Positions 9,192 to 15,828 of a DNA stretch of 27,603 bases are shown piece after piece. How positions within the stretch are numbered: position 1 is the stretch's first letter; every line of letters begins with the position of its first letter. This DNA is from SYIM01 sp041182885 (GTDB lineage: Bacteria > Pseudomonadota > Gammaproteobacteria > Burkholderiales > Burkholderiaceae_E), in the NCBI GenBank assembly GCA_049423065.1, contig JBMSQB010000061.1, positions 1 through 27,603 on the forward strand, given 5' to 3'. The translations under genes and the position numbers were made by a program. Under the pieces are notes generated by a model. That model saw nothing but the letters and a program-made list of their open reading frames with translations. It was not told the DNA's origin and searched no databases.

Positions 9192-10238
9192 TTATACGGA
9201 CACCGGCGGGTTGCCCAGGCGGCGCGTGATCTGTATCCACTGGTCAAGCTTTGCGCGCGCGGCGCCACTTGAAATGGCTTCGCGTGCGAGCGCAATACCC
9301 TCGCCGATGCTGGCTGCCCGATCGGCCGCATACAGCGCTGCCCCGGCATTCAGGGTGACGATTTCACGCGGCGTGCCAGGAATGTTGTTCAACGCCTCAA
9401 GGACCATTTCGCTTGATTCCGCCGCATCGGACACCTTGAGGCCGCGATTGCTCACCATCGAGAGCCCGAAATCTTCGGGGTGAATGTCGTATTCGCGAAT
9501 TTGTCCGTTGCGCAGTTCGCCCACCATGGTGGCGGCACCCAGCGAGATCTCGTCCATCCCGTCGCGACCGTAGACCACCAGCGCGTGGCGGGCACCCAGC
9601 TTTTCCATCACGCGAACCTGTATTCCAACCAGATCGGGATGGAACACGCCCATCAGGATGTTGGGCGCCTCGGCCGGATTGGTGAGCGGCCCAAGGATGT
9701 TGAAGATGGTTCGAACACCGAGTTCGCGCCGCACCGCGACAACATTCTTCATGGCCGGGTGATGATTGGGGGCGAACATGAAACCCAGACCGGTTTCGCG
9801 AATGCACTGTGCAACCTGCTCGGGGCTCAGCATGATGTTGGCGCCAAGCGCTTCAAGCACATCGGCGCTTCCCGACTTGGAGGACACGCCGCGATTGCCG
9901 TGCTTGGCCACCGTGGCGCCGGCCGCTGCTGCAACGAATGATGATGCGGTTGAAATATTGAAGGTGTGCGAGGCATCGCCACCCGTGCCCACGATGTCAA
10001 TGAAATGCGGGCCGCCATCGACCACCACTTTGTTGGCGAACTCGCGCATGACCTGTGCGGCAGCCGTGATCTCTCCGATGGTTTCCTTCTTGACGCGCAG
10101 GCCCGTGAGCAGCGCAGCCGCGATGACATGAGATAACTCGCCTCGCATGATCATGCGCATGAGCGAGAGCATTTCATCGTGAAAAATTTCGCGGTGTTCG
10201 ATGGTGCGCTGAAGCGCTTCCTGTGGGGTGATCGCCAT
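9192..10238 (-). CDS. trpD: anthranilate phosphoribosyltransferase TrpD
   Basis: This 348-residue TrpD transfers phosphoribose from PRPP to anthranilate. Diagnostic motifs are GTGGD (84-88), KHGNRGVSSKSGSAD (112-126) and GPLTNP (183-188). The ATG at 10238 has CGGAG upstream. There is no fused TrpG amidotransferase domain, and trpE/trpG are not found in this window. The roughly 300-base upstream region holds a candidate Trp leader peptide and a GC-rich hairpin, so expression is probably attenuated by tryptophan. trpC follows 23 bases downstream. Confidence 0.97.
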   Translation of the reverse strand: MAITPQEALQRTIEHREIFHDEMLSLMRMIMRGELSHVIAAALLTGLRVKKETIGEITAAAQVMREFANKVVVDGGPHFIDIVGTGGDASHTFNISTASSFVAAAAGATVAKHGNRGVSSKSGSADVLEALGANIMLSPEQVAQCIRETGLGFMFAPNHHPAMKNVVAVRRELGVRTIFNILGPLTNPAEAPNILMGVFHPDLVGIQVRVMEKLGARHALVVYGRDGMDEISLGAATMVGELRNGQIREYDIHPEDFGLSMVSNRGLKVSDAAESSEMVLEALNNIPGTPREIVTLNAGAALYAADRAASIGEGIALAREAISSGAARAKLDQWIQITRRLGNPPVSV

Positions 10239-10281
10239 GGGGGTCGACTCCGAATTCGTGCGGGGACAATGAGGATTTGGT

Positions 10282-10306
10282 GGCGCCTCGTCGCGGAAGA
10301 GGCGCC
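10282..10306 (-). promoter_or_regulatory. GC-rich hairpin in trpDC leader (candidate attenuator)
   Basis: A perfect 8-bp inverted repeat, GGCGCCTC and GAGGCGCC, encloses a 9-base loop. It lies between the candidate Trp leader peptide and trpD. On the minus-strand transcript it is followed by ACCAAAUCC rather than a uridine run, so it is not a textbook intrinsic terminator. The leader-peptide segment containing the Trp codons includes UGGCGC, which can pair with GCGCC in either arm. That gives the alternative pairings expected of an attenuator. Confidence 0.45.
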
Positions 10307-10352
10307 TTGAACAGCCAGGGGTGCGCCAGGAACGCGGGCGCGCGCGGGGGGG

Positions 10353-10436
10353 TCAGGCGGCAGGCTTACGCCAGCGCCAGCAACGGGCCGATGTGAGCAG
10401 GACACTCTGGCCGACAAAGGAAGGGCTAACACGCAT
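10353..10436 (-). CDS. trpL: candidate trp operon leader peptide
   Basis: This short open frame of 27 codons on the minus strand ends in ARCWRWRKPAA and has two Trp codons separated by one Arg codon, just before the stop. It precedes the GC-rich hairpin and trpD, which is where an attenuation leader peptide would sit. A -10-like TACAAT (10448-10443) ends exactly six bases before its ATG, and there is no Shine-Dalgarno. The transcript would therefore start at or next to the AUG and be read as leaderless. Ribosome stalling at the tandem Trp codons would then couple charged tRNA-Trp levels to trpDC expression. The call rests on position and Trp content only. Confidence 0.5.
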   Translation of the reverse strand: MRVSPSFVGQSVLLTSARCWRWRKPAA

Positions 10437-10442
10437 CAGGGG

Positions 10443-10470
10443 ATTGTAGCGTGTTCGCGGATCACGCCAA
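10443..10470 (-). promoter_or_regulatory. candidate trp leader promoter
   Basis: The minus strand shows TTGGCG (10470-10465), a 16-base spacer and TACAAT (10448-10443). That is four of six and five of six matches to the sigma70 consensus. Predicted initiation falls on the ATG of the candidate leader peptide. No other convincing promoter was seen in the gap between the hydratase operon and trpD. Confidence 0.45.
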
Positions 10471-10536
10471 ATCGATGCGCCCCCTCGCGCCGGAGCAGGC
10501 AGGGCGGGGGGCGTCGGGACCACGCGCGTAAACGGG

Positions 10537-11223
10537 TCAGGCCGCGCCCGAGAGGAGCCCCGTGCCGATCATGGAGTCGCGACTCACGATCGCGGCGAGC
10601 GCTTCCTCATCTAGGTGCTCGGTATCGGCCGGGCGCTCGGGGATCACGAGGTAACGCAGATCGGCGGTGCTGTCGACCACCCGGATTTCTGTGGTCTCCG
10701 GGAGCGATACGCCAAATTCCTCGAGGACCACCCGCGGCTCGCGAACCACGCGCGCGCGATATTCGCGGCTCTTGTACCAGGCTGGAGGGATGCCCAGGAT
10801 CATGCGCGGATAACAGGAGCACAGCGTGCACACCACCACATGGTGGACGCCGTCACGGTTTTCAAGCACCTGCAGGGCGGGCGTATTCGCAACGTCGATA
10901 CCCAGGGCCGTGATGGCGGGCTTGGGGTTGGCGAGCAGGTCAGCGCGAAATGCAGGATCGGTCCAGGCCTTGGCAACGATCCGGGCTCCCAGCGCAGGGG
11001 TGCGCATTTCCTGCCTTTCGATCTGCCGCTGAATATCGGCTGCACTGAAAACGCCCGCTTCGATCAGGAGTTCGCGCATCGCCTGCTCAAGCAGGTGGAA
11101 CTCGGTGACCGTGTCGTGATCTTCGATCGCAGCGTGCGGGTGCGAGTGATCATGGTGATCGTGATCGCCGTGATCATGGTCATGATCGTCGTGGTCGTGG
11201 TCGTGGTCGTGCGGGATGGTCAT
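10537..11223 (-). CDS. cobalt-type nitrile hydratase alpha / thiocyanate hydrolase gamma subunit with His-rich tail
   Basis: This 228-residue metal-binding subunit carries the claw motif VCTLCSC (131-137; C132, C135, S136, C137). Threonine at the variable position marks the non-corrin cobalt type rather than the iron type. Residues 5-30 are almost entirely His and Asp (13 His), probably a metal-binding tail; thiocyanate hydrolase gamma is known to have a similar His/Asp start. After the tail the whole length follows the family, including ARIVAKAWTDP and YPRMILGIPPAWYKS. The ATG at 11223 overlaps the preceding stop as ATGA; an open extension to 11406 lies inside the upstream gene and is spurious. 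It probably assembles with the two beta-half proteins encoded just upstream. Substrate is uncertain: nitrile or thiocyanate. Confidence 0.9.
   Translation of the reverse strand: MTIPHDHDHDHDDHDHDHGDHDHHDHSHPHAAIEDHDTVTEFHLLEQAMRELLIEAGVFSAADIQRQIERQEMRTPALGARIVAKAWTDPAFRADLLANPKPAITALGIDVANTPALQVLENRDGVHHVVVCTLCSCYPRMILGIPPAWYKSREYRARVVREPRVVLEEFGVSLPETTEIRVVDSTADLRYLVIPERPADTEHLDEEALAAIVSRDSMIGTGLLSGAA
11191..11211 (-). repeat. hexanucleotide repeat coding for the His-Asp tail
   Basis: Three and a half tandem copies of GTGGTC (plus-strand reading) encode alternating Asp-His in the N-terminal tail of the hydratase alpha-like subunit. Looser repeats of the same type continue to about 11140. 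Because the unit is six bases, slippage would change the tail length without shifting frame. Confidence 0.7.
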
Positions 11224-11519
11224 GATGGGTCTCCGGCAGCCGCGCGCGCAGCGGGCGCAAGCCAGTGTTCGTAGATGTCGGCCTCGAGCGTGTCGCCCGC
11301 GTTGGGGTAACCGCTCCAGAGGTCTGCCTGCCGAAACCGCACCCGGTAGAGCCGCTGAAGCGGCAATCCAGGCTTGTGATAGGCAAGCGTTTCGGGGTTT
11401 CGCCATGCGCCGGTGTAACTCACCACTTCACCCACTTTGCCCTTCAGGTAGAGCGGCGTACGGCAATGGCCGAAGATGGTGTGATCAAGCACGCGAACAA
11501 GTGAGCCTTCAGCGAACAT
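11220..11519 (-). CDS. nitrile hydratase beta, C-terminal half (thiocyanate hydrolase alpha-like)
   Basis: This 99-residue protein corresponds to the C-terminal SH3-like domain of nitrile hydratase beta. Family landmarks are DHTIFGHCRTPLYLKGKVG (12-30), whose arginine corresponds to the conserved beta Arg near the metal site, then LYRVRFRQADLWSG and the D-I-Y-E-H-W-L ending. It is encoded separately from the N-terminal half, as in heterotrimeric thiocyanate hydrolase and toyocamycin nitrile hydratase. The ATG at 11519 begins one base after the preceding stop (TGACATG), and its stop overlaps the alpha-like start as ATGA. This tight coupling suits a fixed stoichiometry. A reading that joins it to an upstream in-frame extension to 11681 is rejected because that part overlaps the N-half gene. 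Confidence 0.87.
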   Translation of the reverse strand: MFAEGSLVRVLDHTIFGHCRTPLYLKGKVGEVVSYTGAWRNPETLAYHKPGLPLQRLYRVRFRQADLWSGYPNAGDTLEADIYEHWLAPAARAAAGDPS

Positions 11520-11520
11520 G

Positions 11521-11871
11521 TCACTGGCCTCCGGATTCCTGGCGGGCGCGAAGGGCCGAAAGACGCGCCTCGATCGCTTCGTCAGTGAGCACTCGTTGCT
11601 CGACCAGCAGCTGGCGGATGGCCTTGAGCCAGCGGTGGTAATAGGGGAGCTGCTCATAGTCGAGGCGCGAGTAGTTTTCAACAGCCCGCCGCATGGCGTC
11701 GACCTTGAAGGCTCCGCAGCCGGGATGTGTGAGCAGCATCAGCATGGCATCGACCCGCATTTCAAACAGCGTTCGCGGATGCTCATGGCGGTCGATGGGG
11801 CCGAGCTCGAGCCCGCCCAGATCGTGCTGACGCCGGGTGGAATCCCCCGCGGCTGGATCGGTGACAGTCAT
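11521..11871 (-). CDS. nitrile hydratase beta, N-terminal half (thiocyanate hydrolase beta-like)
   Basis: This 116-residue protein matches the helical N-terminal part of nitrile hydratase beta: the HDLGGLELGPID start signature (about 16-27), a middle helix region, and YYHRWLKAIRQLLVEQRVLTDEAIEARL near the end. The HDxGG signature favours a structural beta half over the related activator proteins (P14K/ScnG type), although those share the fold. Its ATG at 11871 overlaps the ABC ATPase stop as ATGA, so the hydratase genes are translated as a direct continuation of the transporter operon. No separate activator gene is visible. Confidence 0.82.
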   Translation of the reverse strand: MTVTDPAAGDSTRRQHDLGGLELGPIDRHEHPRTLFEMRVDAMLMLLTHPGCGAFKVDAMRRAVENYSRLDYEQLPYYHRWLKAIRQLLVEQRVLTDEAIEARLSALRARQESGGQ

Positions 11872-12962
11872 GCGCCGTTCTCCTCGAAAATCAGACAGTG
11901 TTCATCAGGTAACCGGACCGCAACGGTGTCGCCCCGTTGAATGTTCAGGCCTTCGGCAGGCAGATCGGCGCTGAGCCTGACCGGTCCGCCTGCGGCGGAC
12001 GCCTGAAGCAATACTTCGGCAAGCGCGCCACGATAAATCAGATCGACAACGCTTGCAGAAAATTCGCCGGTCTGCGCGTTGGCACTCGCACGACGCACCT
12101 GGACGTGCTCGGGACGAATCGCAAGCTGCGCCTTTGCGCGCGCAGCGAACACCCTCAGGGGGTCGGCCGGTTGCGCCCGCAAACGTACCCCCATGGGCGT
12201 CTCCACGCCCGCGCTCACGCCAGCAGGATCGAGCGTGACCAGCAGGAAATTGGCCCGCCCCAAAAAGGCCATGACGTCGGCCCGCGGCGGCCTGCGGTAG
12301 AGCGCCGCGGGTGAATCGACCGCCGCGATCCGGCCTGCGAACATGACTGCCACCCGGTTCGACAGCGACAGCGCCTCTTCCTGATCATGGGTGACGATCA
12401 GCGTTGTGATGCCCAATTCGCGCTGCAGGCGCTTCAATTCAACCTGCATGCCGTCTCGGAGCTTGCGGTCGAGCGCGCCAAGGGGCTCATCGAGAAGCAG
12501 CACGTCGGGCTCGATCACGATCGCCCGCGCAAGCGCCACCCGCTGACGCTGACCGCCCGAGAGCTGGGCCGGAAGACGCGCCTCGAACCCCGACAACTCC
12601 ACGCGCGCAAGCGCCTCGCCCACCGAAGCCCTGATTGCAGACCGCGATTGGCCGCGCATCCGCAAGCCATAGCCGACGTTTTCGGCAACCGTCATGTGAG
12701 GAAACAGCGCGTAGTCCTGAAACACCAGGCCTACGTTTCGGCGATGGGCGGGCAACGCATCGACCGAGCGGCCGTTAAACCGCACCTCGCCGCGGTCGCC
12801 CCGCACAAAACCCGCGAGCGCGCGCAGGGTGGTGGTCTTGCCGCAGCCTGACGGCCCGAGGAGCGCCACGCACTCGCCATCGGCCAGTTCCAGCGATACG
12901 CCATTCAACACCGGATTGCCGCCCAGGGCGAGGTGAAGATCATCGATCTGAACGCTTGCCAC
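11868..12962 (-). CDS. ABC transporter ATPase, polyamine-type (PotA-like)
   Basis: This 364-residue ATPase energises import through the two adjacent permeases. The Walker A GPSGCGKTT (36-44), Q-loop Q82 in FQDYALFP, signature LSGGQ (134-138), Walker B LLLDEP (155-160) and switch H192 in THDQEEA are all intact. A C-terminal TOBE-like domain follows (IRPEHVQVRR onward), as in the spermidine/putrescine and iron/thiamine subfamily. It overlaps the upstream permease by 23 bases and the downstream hydratase beta half by four. The transported solute is unknown; the fusion of transporter and hydratase genes in one run suggests it is the hydratase substrate or a precursor. Confidence 0.93.
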   Translation of the reverse strand: MASVQIDDLHLALGGNPVLNGVSLELADGECVALLGPSGCGKTTTLRALAGFVRGDRGEVRFNGRSVDALPAHRRNVGLVFQDYALFPHMTVAENVGYGLRMRGQSRSAIRASVGEALARVELSGFEARLPAQLSGGQRQRVALARAIVIEPDVLLLDEPLGALDRKLRDGMQVELKRLQRELGITTLIVTHDQEEALSLSNRVAVMFAGRIAAVDSPAALYRRPPRADVMAFLGRANFLLVTLDPAGVSAGVETPMGVRLRAQPADPLRVFAARAKAQLAIRPEHVQVRRASANAQTGEFSASVVDLIYRGALAEVLLQASAAGGPVRLSADLPAEGLNIQRGDTVAVRLPDEHCLIFEENGA

Positions 12963-13785
12963 CCGGGCCCCCTTCCGATGCCACCGACAACGAGATGATC
13001 GACCAGCGACGCTCGGCCCACACGATGATTAACGCGAGAAGCAGCGTATAGATCGTGGAGAAGGCCGCGGGCGTGGGATCGAAATTCTGGCTGATGTAGT
13101 TGAAGACCTCGATCGGCAACACGGTGAGCGCGCCGCGAACCAGAAAAATGCTGATCGGGTAGTTGTCGAAACTGATCAGAAAAGCGAACAGGAACCCGCT
13201 GATGAGGCCAGGTTTCATCTGGGGAAGCGTGATGGTGAAGAACGCTGTCAGCGGCCTCGCGCCCAGACTGGCCGCCGCTTCTTCAAGCGCAGGATTGGAT
13301 AGCGAGAGCGAGGCCACCAGCGTGCGAACCGGATAGGCAATCACCAGCACCAGATGCCCGATGAGGAGGCTGTACCAGGTGAACGAGATGCCCAGCCAGA
13401 TGAAAAACTGGATGAGCGCGATGCCCAGCGCAACGATGGGAACCGCCACCGGCGAGGTCACGAGCGCACCGATCACCGCCTTGCCAGGAACCGGCAGGCG
13501 CACCAGACAAAGCGCCACCCCGATTGCCAGCAGCGTGGCCAGGACACCCGCGCAGGTCGCGATCAGGAGACTGTAGAGAACGGCAGCCCCCACGCGATGG
13601 ATCTCGCCGATGTGCGCATACCAGCGAAGCGACCAGCCAGCCGGCGGAAATTCGATCAGTTCGCCCGCACCAAAACTCACCACCGTGGTGAACACGACCG
13701 GAAACAGGAGAAACAGCATGGCTCCCCAGCCGGCAATCGCGATCAGGCGCTCGAGCGGATGCGCGACCAGCTCAGACCTGCGCAC
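12940..13785 (-). CDS. ABC transporter permease 2 (PotC-like)
   Basis: This inner-membrane permease of about 281 residues has six predicted hydrophobic segments. Its cytoplasmic EAA loop EEAAASLGARPLTAFFTITLPQMKPG lies about two-thirds along and contacts the ATPase. It pairs with the permease encoded upstream. I chose the GTG at 13785, which has AAGG seven bases before it and overlaps the preceding gene by 14 bases. A TTG at 13803 would add six residues but has no ribosome site. The family import set is typical for polyamines and related organic cations, but specificity comes from the binding protein. Confidence 0.9.
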   Translation of the reverse strand: MRRSELVAHPLERLIAIAGWGAMLFLLFPVVFTTVVSFGAGELIEFPPAGWSLRWYAHIGEIHRVGAAVLYSLLIATCAGVLATLLAIGVALCLVRLPVPGKAVIGALVTSPVAVPIVALGIALIQFFIWLGISFTWYSLLIGHLVLVIAYPVRTLVASLSLSNPALEEAAASLGARPLTAFFTITLPQMKPGLISGFLFAFLISFDNYPISIFLVRGALTVLPIEVFNYISQNFDPTPAAFSTIYTLLLALIIVWAERRWSIISLSVASEGGPGGKRSDR

Positions 13786-14653
13786 GGAACACCTTGCGGA
13801 CAAGCAGCGTGAACACGACCACGATCAGAAAGGTGATGAGCACCAGTGCCACCACGATCGCGGACCCGAACGGAAAAGCCAGTTGCACCAGAAACTGCTC
13901 GGCTGCAACCTGCGAGATCATGGCCGTGGCGGGCGAACCCAGCATGAGCGGCGTGACGAAGGCACTCATGCTGAGCGCAAACGTGAGCACGACACCGCCA
14001 AAAACACCCGGCATCGCAAGCGGCCAGATCACGTCGCGGATCACCCGCCAGGGCGGAGCGCCCAGGCTGGCAGCGGAATCGGACAGCGACGGCGGAATCC
14101 TGAGGAGCGCGGCGAAGATCGGCAGCGTCATGAACGGAATCGCGTAGTGAACCAGCGCCACAATCGTGGCGCCTTCGCTGTAGACCATGCGCAGGGGCGC
14201 ATTGAGAAACCCAAGCGCGATCAGCAGGCGGTTCAGCGGACCGGCATCCGCAAGCGTCACCAGCCAGCCGTAGTTGCGTACGATGAGACTGGAGGCGAGC
14301 GAAACAAACAATGCAATCAGGAATGCGGTACGAATGGTGCGCCCGGCTCGAACCAGGTAGAGCGCAAGCGGAAACGAGATCACGAGTGTGATCAATGTGA
14401 CCCAGCCCGAGATTCGAAGCGTGCGGGTGAATGCCCGCTGCACCCGGCCGCTCGAGGCCAGGCGATCAAAATGCTCCAGACTCATGCCCATCCAGCCGGC
14501 GCCCGCGTTGGCAGGCGCCAGGCTTTCAGCAATCATGCGCAGGAACGGGATCGCGTAGAACGCGATCAGCAGCACCGCGGCAGGACCCAGCAGGCAGGCG
14601 ACCGCGAGCCCGGTACTGGATCGTTGCCGCAGCGGCGCAACAGCTTCGGTCAT
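13772..14653 (-). CDS. ABC transporter permease 1 (PotB-like)
   Basis: This 293-residue inner-membrane permease begins with a hydrophobic segment (about 15-38) and contains the EAA-like loop SDSAASLGAPPWRVIRDVIWPLAMPG. It is the first of the two permeases of the importer. The ATG at 14653 lies 18 bases after the binding-protein stop, with a GGA upstream. Gene order (binding protein, permease, permease, ATPase) matches polyamine-type ABC operons. Confidence 0.92.
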   Translation of the reverse strand: MTEAVAPLRQRSSTGLAVACLLGPAAVLLIAFYAIPFLRMIAESLAPANAGAGWMGMSLEHFDRLASSGRVQRAFTRTLRISGWVTLITLVISFPLALYLVRAGRTIRTAFLIALFVSLASSLIVRNYGWLVTLADAGPLNRLLIALGFLNAPLRMVYSEGATIVALVHYAIPFMTLPIFAALLRIPPSLSDSAASLGAPPWRVIRDVIWPLAMPGVFGGVVLTFALSMSAFVTPLMLGSPATAMISQVAAEQFLVQLAFPFGSAIVVALVLITFLIVVVFTLLVRKVFRAQV

Positions 14654-14671
14654 GACGGTCCGATGGACGCG

Positions 14672-15748
14672 TCAGCCGAAGACGTTGTTCCACATGTCGG
14701 TGAGCTTCGCGCGGTTCTTGGACAAAAACTTCCAGTCGGCGTAGAGAATATTGTCGCCAGGCCCCAGGAGCTCGCGGGTGCGCTCGGACGGGTTGACGTC
14801 GCGGTGTGCCGAGCGGGCGCGCAGCACGCTGTCGATCTTCGACTGAAATTCCTTCGACAGGCTCATGTTCACATAGACCTCGGCCAGCTCAAGGTTCCTG
14901 GCCTTGGCCGGCATGTTGAGCCCCACCACTTCGCCGTGCAGCCCCTCGCGCAACGTGGTGGCCGGCGCAATCGGTGCGCCCTTGTCGAGCACCGGGTTGA
15001 TGAAGATGCCGTAGAACGGCACGAGCGGCACTTGCCCCGACTGCAGCATCTGGATTGCCTGCGGCGCGCCGGTGTAGGCCACGGCACCCGCGTCTTTCAG
15101 TTTGGCCAGATGACGCATGCCGGCTTCAAGGTCGTACTGCGCATCCTTCATCGGCTTGCCGGTGGCGATCTGCGCGGCGGTGGTCACCATCCGCACACCG
15201 CTGTTCCAGGTGATCGGCGGAATTGCGATCCGGCGAGCGTTCGCAGCGTCCCACATCTCGGCCCAGGCCGCAGGCCGGGTTTTCTGCGCATTGGTGTTGT
15301 AGTAGAGCGTGTGCACGGCATCGATCACGCCCGCGGAAAAATCTTCGGCCAGACGAAAGGCCGGCCGCAGCATCGCCATGTTGGCGATGTTCTTCGCGTT
15401 ATGCGGACGGAGAAGCCCCTCTTCGGCGGCAAGGAACACGCCCGCTTCGGAGAACTGCATCAGATCGGGCGGGTTGTCGCGCTGGGTCTTCAGCATGGCC
15501 AGCATGTTGGCGGTGACCGACTGCTGCACGTTCACCTTGGCACCGGTCGCCTTCTCGAACGCCGGGTGAAGTTCATCGATCCAGAGCTTGGCGAGCAAAC
15601 CCTGATTGAGAACGACGTTGAGCTGACCCGAGGCCTTGGCGGGGCTTGCCACCCAGGGTGCTGCGAGACCCACCGCACCGGTACGCAACACGCTGCGTCG
15701 CGTGACAGAGACTGGGGCCGGGTGGGCTGAAAGGGATTTCGGGTTCAA
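14672..15748 (-). CDS. ABC transporter substrate-binding protein with Tat signal (PotD-like)
   Basis: This 358-residue periplasmic binding protein belongs to the type-2 family used by spermidine/putrescine-like importers (WIDELHPAFEKATGAKVNV, NNPPDL-type segment, TLYYNTN, VPFYGIFINP). The N-terminus has a twin-arginine motif TRRSVLR (16-22), then a hydrophobic stretch and an AKA-S cleavage site near residue 39, so export is probably by the Tat system. The TTG at 15748 is chosen as start because it has GGAGAT seven bases upstream. The open frame extends to 16402 but that part lies opposite the divergent HupE-like gene. It should define the solute for the whole operon; the ligand is unknown. 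Confidence 0.88.
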   Translation of the reverse strand: MNPKSLSAHPAPVSVTRRSVLRTGAVGLAAPWVASPAKASGQLNVVLNQGLLAKLWIDELHPAFEKATGAKVNVQQSVTANMLAMLKTQRDNPPDLMQFSEAGVFLAAEEGLLRPHNAKNIANMAMLRPAFRLAEDFSAGVIDAVHTLYYNTNAQKTRPAAWAEMWDAANARRIAIPPITWNSGVRMVTTAAQIATGKPMKDAQYDLEAGMRHLAKLKDAGAVAYTGAPQAIQMLQSGQVPLVPFYGIFINPVLDKGAPIAPATTLREGLHGEVVGLNMPAKARNLELAEVYVNMSLSKEFQSKIDSVLRARSAHRDVNPSERTRELLGPGDNILYADWKFLSKNRAKLTDMWNNVFG

Positions 15749-15796
15749 GACGGATCTCCGGTAAGGATTGTGTTTTGAGCTAGGATCGACTTTCGG

Positions 15797-15826
15797 ATTC
15801 TTGCTTTGCCTGTCGACCGGAGTCAA
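15797..15826 (-). promoter_or_regulatory. candidate promoter of the ABC-hydratase operon
   Basis: In the 80-base divergent spacer the minus strand has TTGACT (15826-15821), an 18-base spacer and AAGAAT (15802-15797). These are five of six and four of six matches to sigma70. It would drive the binding protein and all downstream genes to the hydratase alpha-like subunit. No promoter of comparable quality is seen for the divergent HupE-like gene. Confidence 0.3.
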
Positions 15827-15828
15827 CG

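Noticed and set aside
11140..11211. Tandem repeats considered as a CRISPR or regulatory repeat
   Set aside because: They are an in-frame coding repeat for the His-Asp tail, with no spacer structure.
11521..11871. Reading the 116-residue protein as a nitrile hydratase activator (P14K type)
   Set aside because: The HDxGG start and its position before a separate beta C-half fit a structural beta N-half better, although the folds are related and this is not fully excluded.
13610..15730. Very long plus-strand open frame (706 codons) opposite the ABC permeases and binding protein
   Set aside because: It lies antisense to three well-conserved genes, is rich in Arg/His/Gln as expected of a GC-rich antisense frame, and shows no domain pattern.
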